Source of the DNA: Planctomycetota bacterium
GTDB taxonomy: Bacteria; Planctomycetota; UBA8108; UBA1146; JAJFFE01
Length of the DNA stretch: 13,510 nt
Direction: 5' to 3'
Assembly (NCBI GenBank): GCA_020425835.1
Contig: JAGQRC010000029.1
Location: 1-13,510, forward strand
Under the pieces are notes generated by a model. The model did not search any database. It saw only the letters and a list, made by a program, of their open reading frames with translations, and was not told where the DNA came from. This document shows, piece after piece, positions 6,601 through 12,205 of the stretch. A program made the translations under genes and the position numbers. The number at the start of each line of letters is the position of its first letter. Position 1 is the first letter of the stretch.

Positions 6601-8069
6601 GCCGTGCGTTCGAGATCCCGGCGGATGCGGTGCCCGGCTCTGTCGAGCTGGTGGTGACGATCGAGGAGACGCCGCTCGACTCGGTCGCCCAGGTCCTGCC
6701 CTCCCTGATGGACTACCCTTACGGCTGCGTCGAACAGACGATGAGTCGCTTCCTCCCCACGGTGATCGCGCGAGACGCGGCGCAGCGCGTGGGCACCCCG
6801 CTCGAGCTCCCCGAGGATCTCGACGCGATGATCCGCGCGAGCCTCGACCGACTGACCTACTTCCAACACGTCGATGGAGGGTGGGGTTGGTGGCGGGGCG
6901 ACGAGACCAACCTCGAGATGTCTCGCTACGTCCTGATGGGACTCTTGATCGCGCACTCGCACGGCATCGAAGTGGAGCCGCGGGTGATCACTGCGGCGCT
7001 ACGGTACGTCGGGGGCGATGAGTGGAACGCGGAGACGCTCCACATCCTGCGGCTCGCGCGCGACGGAGGCTGGTTCGAGAAGCCAGCCCTCGCGGACTTC
7101 GCCGACTTCGCGCCCAGTCTGGCCGAGGCGATCGCGGAGGCCGAGGAGACGGCAGCAGACTTCGAGTCGAACGACACGACGGCTCTCTGCCACCTGATCC
7201 TCGCGGGCCGTGACGATCTCGCCGCCAACGTTCCCTCGACCCTTCCCACCGGCGAGCACTACACCGACATCCGCGACGTCGCGCTCCGCGTTCGCGCGAT
7301 CGCGAGCGTCGATCCGAGTGACCCTCGACTCCCGGCGTGGGTGGAGTGGCTCCTGGAGCATCGTCATGCCCACGGCTGGAACACGACGCTCGACACCGCC
7401 CACGTGGTCCAGGCGCTCTCGGCGATTGCTCCGGTGCGACGCGGCCCGAGCGGGGTCGAACTGTGGATCGACGGCGAACCCGTGACCGGGGCCGTCCAGC
7501 GAGTCGTGCGCTCGGGGAGCGACCTCGGTTCGACCATCGAGATCATCGCCCGACCATCCGCGGAGCCGGGGTCGACTCGCTTTCCGCCGCGGATCCACGC
7601 CGTGTTGCGCTCCGACACCACGTCCGGTCTCGCCGCACCGGCGACGACTCGCGCCGGTCTCTCGATCACTCGGACCATCGAGCGGCTCGTCGTCGATGCC
7701 GACGGCAACGAAACGTGGAACGAGCTCGAGCCCGGGGAGTCGATTCCGAGCGGCTCCGCCATCGAGGTGACCTGCACGGTCGAGGCACGCGGCGACGTAG
7801 GACTCGAGTACGCAATGATCGAGTCTCCGACCGCAGGTGGTTGGTCGGTGATCCCCGATCCCGACGAGCTCGAATGGGGCTGGGCCGACCTGAAGGAAGA
7901 CCTCGTGGTCTTCGACGAGCAGGAACTCGACGGCCGTTGTGTGAAGTCTTACCGAGCCCGCGCCACCGTCCCCGGCGTCTACCGTCTCCCGCCCGCCCGC
8001 GTGTTCGGGATGTACGAGCCCGACATCGAGGCGCGGACCGGGGTGATCGAGGTGCGCGTCGTGGAATGA
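3603..8069 (+). CDS. Bacterial alpha-2-macroglobulin-family protein with thioester motif
   Basis: The 1488-residue protein fits the bacterial alpha-2-macroglobulins, periplasmic protease traps that bind a protease covalently after bait cleavage. A hydrophobic leader (about residues 7-30) looks like a signal peptide; it has no lipobox Cys, so the mature protein should be soluble or held by the uncleaved leader. Domains in order: N-terminal MG domains; an MG2-type segment with TDRPIYRPGD (238-247); further MG domains, including ELIPDRRVYEPGQ; a strongly acidic linker (792-822), a candidate bait region; the MG7 region with DTWHWSA (829-835) and TEWRVVVRA (W858); the thioester domain with PYGCVEQ, where C1042 and Q1045 would form the thioester, and GGWGWW (1092-1097); and C-terminal MG-like domains from about 1350. 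An ATG at 3621 would give a tidier signal peptide and is equally likely; numbering here is from 3603. The usual partner, penicillin-binding protein 1C, is not adjacent. Confidence 0.93.
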   Translation: MGSGSSMLLLPPLVRSLGFIASLWLSSLATSPTDIERIAVRADLEWIWGEIGENPLLVKLSSADEFEELSCARFATGSELDERDWLEWWVRTRASGAEALPRPIPGSGSKSGGYWVDLDPGRYLLFPAGFDGDLRHRATIKLLEARTFALIVHRLAGGGLQALTVDATSLEPLAGVDLRLVDRQGSTVTSTATDSEGNAVLDGPDQTLLLISRHGEDVRALRIDREPSESRAVAFVSTDRPIYRPGDRIHFKVVCREWRDGRLRLPLASSIPVTLEATEDRVIQTLQCEIGAEGTAHGELRLAPEARSGPYRLATPFGACDLWVQPFRKPEFGATLRLDTSSTSPAIELEATYAFGGPVAGATVAWTAFGIEPPPWRRGFDLRYPRVPFEDPHGWVYDIRSLRRHDSRFVATARDMGWLDELDEIDESALEVGQFFDDLEGFASGEARLDQRGRMRVKLPDLPRAAEKLHFVAEIVDGARYAYPFRETFDLGHREGVCIDAGFDDLYLLTDRPARARCRVTDGFGKAITGAEVDLALLCKEQVDIEGDPEIVWEWQDGGRTRTDADGYAELWVTPRPALEPESNQGDHGYRLRARLTENARVVARVQVPVYTLDAPPGGDEELELIPDRRVYEPGQTMRLLVRSGTRGNGWLIHSNPRSERLEPISLDLGAQVFEVPYRPEWGSSAHVGVLRMDLGTAIESYRTVYRAAREERIDIDVGFDAESYRPGDRAQLSIATTRRGEPVEAELEIALVDESIFRLREHRPVDPSLLFAQPRALGQRWESPWTALRRDYDGEIVDDESEGSGHGLFFDEDDDAEPAEGVRRNFVDTWHWSATARTDATGALRVDLPVPDDLTEWRVVVRAVSGDDGFGMELSETRTRQPVFGRLVVPTPLRQGDEVTVSAIVHNHLAVDAAFDVELTVAGAAERTDTGATSKLDVRAGESARLDFPIRCSGHGEVRFDLTVRGSADGDHVRLVRDVQPIVITEFQSAGARLDEEWRRAFEIPADAVPGSVELVVTIEETPLDSVAQVLPSLMDYPYGCVEQTMSRFLPTVIARDAAQRVGTPLELPEDLDAMIRASLDRLTYFQHVDGGWGWWRGDETNLEMSRYVLMGLLIAHSHGIEVEPRVITAALRYVGGDEWNAETLHILRLARDGGWFEKPALADFADFAPSLAEAIAEAEETAADFESNDTTALCHLILAGRDDLAANVPSTLPTGEHYTDIRDVALRVRAIASVDPSDPRLPAWVEWLLEHRHAHGWNTTLDTAHVVQALSAIAPVRRGPSGVELWIDGEPVTGAVQRVVRSGSDLGSTIEIIARPSAEPGSTRFPPRIHAVLRSDTTSGLAAPATTRAGLSITRTIERLVVDADGNETWNELEPGESIPSGSAIEVTCTVEARGDVGLEYAMIESPTAGGWSVIPDPDELEWGWADLKEDLVVFDEQELDGRCVKSYRARATVPGVYRLPPARVFGMYEPDIEARTGVIEVRVVE

Positions 8070-8125
8070 GCTGCGCGGAACGCTGGCAGCGATCGCTCCA
8101 TCGGGTTCAATGTGGCGATCCACCC

Positions 8126-8132
8126 GAGGAGG
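8126..8132 (+). promoter_or_regulatory. Ribosome binding site that fixes the start at 8137
   Basis: GAGGAGG lies four bases before the ATG at 8137. The in-frame ATG at 8110 has no such site and would put a polar extension ahead of the signal peptide, so 8137 is preferred. Confidence 0.7.
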
Positions 8133-8136
8133 TCCC

Positions 8137-9108
8137 ATGTCTCGTTGTCAGCGCTCCGTTCTGGTCGTCTCGTCGTTCGTTCTGACGGCCTTCGCGCTGG
8201 TGTGTGTCTCGGTACCCGGAACCCCGCAGGCCAACGCCGCCCCGTCCGTCGAGTCGGCGAAGTCGGTGCTGCGGCGGTTCCACTTCTGCGCGGCGACCGC
8301 CGACTTCGACGGCTACTTCGCGCTCTTCCATCCCGACGGCGTCTTCCTCGGTACCGATGGCACGGAGCGCTGGACGGTGGCGCAGTTCAAGGAGTTCGCT
8401 CGGCCCCACTTCGAGGGCGAGTCCGCGTGGGTCTTCGAGCCTCGCGTCCAGAACGTGACCCTCGGACCCGAGGGGCGCTTCGCCTGGTTCGACGAGGTGC
8501 TCCACTCCGAAAGCTACGGCGAGTGTCGCGGCTCCGGTGTGCTGATCCGCAACGACGGCGACTGGAAGATCGGCCAGTACAACCTGACGGTGCCGATCCC
8601 GAACTCGCTCCTGCGCGACGTCGTCGCTCGCATCCGCGGCGAGTTTCCGCCGGTCACCCGAGTGATCGCCGTGCGACACGCCGAGAAGCAGAAGGACACG
8701 GCGACGGCGAAGGTCGGCGACGATCCCGCTCTGACCGAGCTCGGGACCCGACGCGCCGAGACCCTCGCCGCTCTGCTTCGCGATGTGCCCGTCGATCGCA
8801 TCTACGCGACCGAGTACCAGCGCACCCGACTCACGGTCGCGCCGACCGCCGAGGCGAAGAAGCTCGAGACCCAGGTGATCCCCGCCCGCGAAACGAACGA
8901 ACTCGCCCGCCGCGTCGAGACCGACGAGCGCGGCAAGACGGTCCTGGTTGCCGGCCACTCCAACACGATCCCCGCCCTGATCCGCGCGCTCGGTGTGCCA
9001 GAGGTCCCGAACCTCTCGGAGAGCGACCACGACGACATCTTCGTCGTGACCCTGTCCCCCGGGCGAGCGCCATCACTCCTGCGACTGCACGTGCCGGTCG
9101 CGCCTTAG
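8137..9108 (+). CDS. Exported fusion of a SnoaL/NTF2-like domain and a histidine phosphatase
   Basis: The 323-residue product starts with a clear Sec signal peptide (hydrophobic core SVLVVSSFVLTAFALVCVSV, likely cleavage near ANA-A at about residue 35). Residues about 38-160 resemble the SnoaL/NTF2-like alpha+beta barrel (LRRFHFCAATADFDGYFALFHPDGVF, then a 'DGDWKIGQYNL' strand), a domain used as a small-molecule pocket or as a non-catalytic module. Residues about 172-323 form a histidine-phosphatase domain of the phosphoglycerate mutase superfamily: IAVRHAEK supplies R180 and the phospho-acceptor H181 (RHA rather than RHG), ELGTRRAETLA and YATEYQRTR follow, and VAGHSNT supplies the second His, H274. 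The reaction is probably hydrolysis of a phosphate ester in the periplasm; the substrate is unknown. It starts 67 bp after the alpha-2-macroglobulin gene and may share its transcript. Its TAG stop lies inside a repeat element. Confidence 0.87.
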   Translation: MSRCQRSVLVVSSFVLTAFALVCVSVPGTPQANAAPSVESAKSVLRRFHFCAATADFDGYFALFHPDGVFLGTDGTERWTVAQFKEFARPHFEGESAWVFEPRVQNVTLGPEGRFAWFDEVLHSESYGECRGSGVLIRNDGDWKIGQYNLTVPIPNSLLRDVVARIRGEFPPVTRVIAVRHAEKQKDTATAKVGDDPALTELGTRRAETLAALLRDVPVDRIYATEYQRTRLTVAPTAEAKKLETQVIPARETNELARRVETDERGKTVLVAGHSNTIPALIRALGVPEVPNLSESDHDDIFVVTLSPGRAPSLLRLHVPVAP

Positions 9109-9137
9109 GAGTCCGTTGGAAAACTGCTTTCGAACAG
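9104..9137 (+). repeat. Direct repeat, copy 1 (34 bp), overlapping the stop codon of the phosphatase gene
   Basis: This 34-bp unit, beginning CTTAGGAGTCCGTTGG and ending CTTTCGAACAG, recurs at 9267-9299 with one deleted A and one A-to-G change. The TAG stop of the upstream gene (9106-9108) is part of the unit. Its sequence is not coding-like and is A/T-richer than the genes around it. Confidence 0.85.
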
Positions 9138-9270
9138 AGAGTTCGAGATTCCGAGGCCAGTGCTTCCGACGAAACGCAGGCGTATTGGTGGATACGTCGA
9201 GTTTCGGCGGGAGTGCTGGCCGACGGAGGCTCGGGCTCTCGGCCGGAATGGGTTTTCCAACGGGCTCTTA
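9106..9270. mobile_element. MITE-like element with about 19-bp terminal inverted repeats
   Basis: The left end TAGGAGTCCGTTGGAAAAC (9106-9124) and the reverse complement of the right end, TAAGAGCCCGTTGGAAAAC (9270-9252), agree at 17 of 19 positions. The element would be 165 bp, far too short for a transposase, and is bounded by TA at each end, the target duplication typical of IS630/Tc1-mariner-type transposons. This suggests a non-autonomous element moved in trans. The limits are uncertain, because a second copy of the left end begins exactly where this one stops, so a larger composite reaching 9312 is also possible. I cannot name a parent insertion sequence. Confidence 0.5.
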
Positions 9271-9286
9271 GGAGTCCGTTGGAAAC
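9252..9286 (+). other. Hairpin A across the junction of the repeat units
   Basis: GTTTTCCAACGG (9252-9263) pairs with CCGTTGGAAAC (9276-9286), with the short inner stem CTC/GAG around TTAG. The 3' arm is the same segment used as the 5' arm of the hairpin at 9273-9312, so the two structures exclude each other in one RNA. Confidence 0.55.
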
Positions 9287-9299
9287 TGCTTTCGAGCAG
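9267..9299 (+). repeat. Direct repeat, copy 2 (33 bp)
   Basis: This is the second copy of the unit at 9104-9137, again starting CTTAGGAGTCCGTTGG, here ending CTTTCGAGCAG. The A-to-G change makes the inner stem ACTGCT/AGCAGT perfect, whereas in copy 1 it is broken. Confidence 0.85.
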
Positions 9300-9312
9300 T
9301 CTTCAACGGACT
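9273..9312 (+). other. Strong hairpin B, 18-bp stem with TTCG loop
   Basis: The arm 9273-9290 (AGTCCGTTGGAAACTGCT) pairs with 9295-9312 around the loop TTCG (9291-9294). Sixteen of 18 positions are Watson-Crick, one is a G-U pair and one is an A-C mismatch. No T tract follows, so it is not a classic terminator. It could still slow or stop transcription into the operon that begins at 9506, or be the folded end of a mobile element. Confidence 0.7.
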
Positions 9313-9445
9313 GTCAACGTCGACCGCGCGGCCCCACGGCGCTCGAGGACCGGCGCGCCATGCATTGCACGGTCGAAGAACGCCATCCGCGTTGGTGCCG
9401 TCTCATCCGCGAGCCGAGACGTGCGTGCGCGGTGTGGCGGTGTTA

Positions 9446-9466
9446 CAGTGCGCCCTCAATGCACTG
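9446..9466. promoter_or_regulatory. Inverted repeat over a weak -10, possible operator of the CHAT operon
   Basis: CAGTGC (9446-9451) and GCACTG (9461-9466) are perfect complements nine bases apart, about 40-60 bases before the ATG at 9506. The left arm overlaps TACAGT (9444-9449), a four-of-six match to a -10 element; no -35 is evident. The rest of the leader (9313-9445) holds no other structure I can support. If this is the promoter, a dimeric regulator bound here would block it. Confidence 0.28.
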
Positions 9467-9505
9467 ATCTGTCGCCATCCATTGTCCATTTGAAAGGACG
9501 ATCCT

Positions 9506-10837
9506 ATGAGCGACTTGCCGGCGGGGCCGTACAAGGTCATCACCACTCCCGAGGGTCTGCGAGTTCCGTACTACATCATTCCATTCGACAAGCGGGGGAT
9601 CTGTGAAGGTCCCGCGACGCGGGCGGCGCTGCTGTCCGACCTGGATGCCGGCGACTACAGCCACGTCATTCTGTTCTCGCACGGTTGGAACAACGACTGG
9701 ACCGTCGCGACGCAGCGCTATCAGGACTTCATCGAGGGCTTCATGAAGATGCGGCAGCAGCATGCCCTCGCGCCGCCGGCCGACTACCGCCCCCTGTTGA
9801 TCGGGATCTTCTGGCCGAGCACCGCGCTGGTCTTCGGCGAGGATGAATGGGGCCCGGGGATCGCGGGCGCGGAGGGCACGGATGCCCGTGTCGGCGAGGA
9901 GTTGTCGGCGATTCGCGATCTCGCGGGGGCGCTGTCCCCGGACGACGCGCGGCGGTTCTTCGAGCTGGTGCAACAGCCCGAGGTGCGCGACGGCGAGATC
10001 CGCGAGCTGGCGCGACTGGCGGCGAAGCTCACCGACGTGACCGACGACGAGATCGGCGACGGCGATGCCCCGACCGAGCTCGACATTCTCCATGCATGGA
10101 GCTCGTGGGCCTCGATGGAGACGCCCGATCTCGACGAGTTCGGAACATTGAACGGGGCGCCGGACGGAGACGGACCGGAGGCCGCCGGTTGGTTCGACTG
10201 GGTCAAGAAGCTCGACCCGCGACCGTTGGTGCGCACGTTGACGGTCTACCGGATGAAGGACCGCGCGGGCACGGTCGGTTCTCACGGTGTCGGGCCGCTG
10301 CTGCGCGAGGTGCTCTCCCACAGCCGAGCTCGGGTCCACCTGGTCGGCCATTCGTTCGGCGGGAAGATCGTCCTCTCCGCGACCTGCTACGGGGGGGAGC
10401 TCCCTCGACCGGTGGAGTCGATGCTCCTCCTGCAACCGGCCGTCTCTCATCTCTGCTTCGCCGGACAGGTGCCGAAGCGCCATCACCCGGGCGGGTATCG
10501 ATCGGCACTCCAGCGCGTCCGACAGCCGATCCTCTCGACCTTCAGCAAGCACGATGCACCGCTCACACAGTTCTTCCATCTCGCACTCCGTCGCGAGCGA
10601 GACCTGGGTGAGGTCGAGATCGCCGGTGGATCGCTGAGTCCCTACGCGGCGCTCGGTGGCTTCGGTCCGCGCGCCGCCGGTGAGCGACTCATCCCGATCG
10701 CGCTACCGACTCAACGATACGAGCTGACCGACGGCGTCGAGGTCTTCGGGCTCCAGGGGGACGCGGTGATCGGCGGCCATGGGGACATCAGCAATCCGGC
10801 CACGTGGTGGACGCTCTACCAGCAGATGGAGAGGTGA
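9506..10837 (+). CDS. Alpha/beta hydrolase (lipase/esterase-like), first gene of the CHAT operon
   Basis: This 443-residue protein has no signal peptide or membrane segment, so it is predicted to be cytoplasmic. It carries the full alpha/beta-hydrolase set in order: the oxyanion-region motif HGWNN (59-63); the nucleophile elbow HLVGHSFGGK with S283; an acid, D350 in FSKHDAPL; and the base H425 in GGHGDISN. About 220 residues lie between the HGWNN loop and the Ser, much of them helical and acidic (about 115-220), suggesting a large lid or partner-binding insert not needed for catalysis. Likely chemistry is hydrolysis of an ester or lipid bond; the substrate is unknown. The start is supported by AAAGGA (9493-9498), seven bases upstream. 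The next gene starts six bases after this stop, so it is the first gene of a tight operon with two CHAT-family proteins and is probably a co-effector or an activated target of that module. Confidence 0.88.
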   Translation: MSDLPAGPYKVITTPEGLRVPYYIIPFDKRGICEGPATRAALLSDLDAGDYSHVILFSHGWNNDWTVATQRYQDFIEGFMKMRQQHALAPPADYRPLLIGIFWPSTALVFGEDEWGPGIAGAEGTDARVGEELSAIRDLAGALSPDDARRFFELVQQPEVRDGEIRELARLAAKLTDVTDDEIGDGDAPTELDILHAWSSWASMETPDLDEFGTLNGAPDGDGPEAAGWFDWVKKLDPRPLVRTLTVYRMKDRAGTVGSHGVGPLLREVLSHSRARVHLVGHSFGGKIVLSATCYGGELPRPVESMLLLQPAVSHLCFAGQVPKRHHPGGYRSALQRVRQPILSTFSKHDAPLTQFFHLALRRERDLGEVEIAGGSLSPYAALGGFGPRAAGERLIPIALPTQRYELTDGVEVFGLQGDAVIGGHGDISNPATWWTLYQQMER

Positions 10838-10843
10838 GCGGTC

Positions 10844-12205
10844 ATGGCGATCCAGCTGAGTCGCGAGTTCGATCTGCTCGTGCTTCGCGCGCGCATGCGA
10901 GTGGATGCGGCCGAGGTCGGCGTGGGGTGCGAGCTCCTGAAGTTCACCCATCACGAGCCCGAGTTGGTCGACAGCTGGGAGCACGCGGCATCCGCGTTCG
11001 GGCTCGCGGCGACGGACGGCGTCACGCACCCTCGCGGGGATGCTCCGACGGTATTCCCGGACGGTCTCGCGGAGAACATCGCACGGCGCGCCGATGACCT
11101 CGCACCCGCGGACGTTCCGCTCTGGCTCCACGTCGCACGACCCGTCGGGTACCTCGGCACCCTGCCGTGGGAGCGCTGGTTGACTCCGATCATCCGCCGC
11201 CCGGTGCTGCGCCTTCCCGACTTCCTCGACCACCCGGGACCGAAGCCGGAGGGTGACGTCGTGGTTGCGCTCTGCGGGAGTGTCCCCGTCGCAAAGACAG
11301 CGTTCCCGGTCGTCGAGCAACTCGCCCGGATGGCGCGAGCGGCACTCGAGGCCGATCCACAGCGGGTCGTGGTCCATCTCTTCACCGACGTCGAGCAGAC
11401 CCCGCAGGCCCAGCGCATTCTCGATGCGGAGCGGAGGATCCACGTCCACGATGCCCGGGAGGATGAGTCGGACGATGAAGATGGCGAGTCGGGGGGCAGC
11501 CCGTGGCTGCGATGGATGCTCCGATCGCTCGGCGGCGAGCCGGTCGACATCATTCACTTCCTCTGCCACGGATTCCTCCACCGGACGCGAGCGGCGATCG
11601 CAGTGGCCGAGAGTCCCCGGGAGAACTTCGATCGCGCGAGCGCGCGCTTCGTCGAGGCGCGCGACCTCACGCGCTTCGCGACGCGGCTCGGAGCGTGGGG
11701 CGTCGGGTTCTCGTCACCGTCCGCGAACTACTCCGAGGCGGGGCTTCGTCGGGTGGCCGACCAGATCGCGACGGCTCGACCGGGACCGGTGATCTTCCAC
11801 GACTTCGGCGTGGACCCGGATGGACTGCAGCTCGCCAGCGGCTACCGCCTGATCCTCGGAACGGGTCGCGCCGAACCGAGTCCCGCGATCTCGCTCTCCT
11901 GCCATCCATCCTTCGTTGCCAGCGATGGCGCTCGCCGGGGTCCGGCGGCTTCCGTCGAGTCGAAGGTCCTCCGCATTGCGGACACGACCTGGAGAGCGGC
12001 GGGTCTGCGCTATCTCGAGATGATCGATCGCGAGATCGAGCAGATCGACCTCGAGGTCCGCGAGGAGGCCGAGGTGTCGAGCGCCAGCACCGCCCGGGAG
12101 CGCTCTTCGAAGACGATGCGGGACACGCTTCGCAAGATGGAGGAGATCCTGTCGAAACACGGTCGGCGTGAGGGGGGCACCCGGATGGAGGGGGGTGGAG
12201 CATGA
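10844..12205 (+). CDS. CHAT-family protein lacking the catalytic cysteine (probable pseudo-protease)
   Basis: The 453-residue protein has the layout of the CHAT (caspase HetF-associated with TPRs) caspase-like family. The pre-core segment VPLWLHVARP...LPWERW (92-112) matches the 'LPWE' element common before CHAT cores. The core from about 136 contains the VVVALCGS strand, a very acidic loop (204-216), and DIIHFLCHG with the expected catalytic H242. The Cys strand that normally reads like 'LNAC.SG' is replaced by WGVGFSSPSANYSEAGLR (285-302), with no Cys. The motif is well formed rather than decayed, so loss of cysteine looks selected. Residues 385-440 are charged and helical, a likely coiled coil for partner contact. 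The start has GAGAGGTGA upstream with a 6-bp gap to the previous stop, and its TGA overlaps the next ATG by 4 bp. A scaffold, sensor or inhibitor role for the active CHAT protein is an inference. Confidence 0.8.
   Translation: MAIQLSREFDLLVLRARMRVDAAEVGVGCELLKFTHHEPELVDSWEHAASAFGLAATDGVTHPRGDAPTVFPDGLAENIARRADDLAPADVPLWLHVARPVGYLGTLPWERWLTPIIRRPVLRLPDFLDHPGPKPEGDVVVALCGSVPVAKTAFPVVEQLARMARAALEADPQRVVVHLFTDVEQTPQAQRILDAERRIHVHDAREDESDDEDGESGGSPWLRWMLRSLGGEPVDIIHFLCHGFLHRTRAAIAVAESPRENFDRASARFVEARDLTRFATRLGAWGVGFSSPSANYSEAGLRRVADQIATARPGPVIFHDFGVDPDGLQLASGYRLILGTGRAEPSPAISLSCHPSFVASDGARRGPAASVESKVLRIADTTWRAAGLRYLEMIDREIEQIDLEVREEAEVSSASTARERSSKTMRDTLRKMEEILSKHGRREGGTRMEGGGA

Noticed and set aside
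4803..6962. Long minus-strand open frame (719 codons) opposite the alpha-2-macroglobulin gene
   Set aside because: It is a shadow of the real gene on the + strand. Its protein is rich in Arg, Asp, Glu and His without domain pattern, while the + frame shows clear family motifs throughout.
8091..8120. GATCGC/GCGATC inverted repeat between the alpha-2-macroglobulin and phosphatase genes
   Set aside because: A 6-bp stem with an 18-base loop and no T tract is expected by chance in this DNA, so I do not call a terminator.
9104..9312. The repeats considered as a CRISPR array
   Set aside because: There are only two direct units about 160 bp apart, with inverted copies between them, no regular spacers and no cas gene in the window.
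9160..9606. Plus-strand open frame of 148 codons across the repeat region into the hydrolase gene
   Set aside because: It runs through the inverted repeats, overlaps the well-supported gene at 9506 in another frame, and has no ribosome binding site or recognisable protein.
9443..10579. Minus-strand open frame (378 codons) opposite the alpha/beta hydrolase
   Set aside because: It mirrors the codon bias of the + strand gene, which has a complete catalytic triad; the antisense protein shows nothing recognisable.
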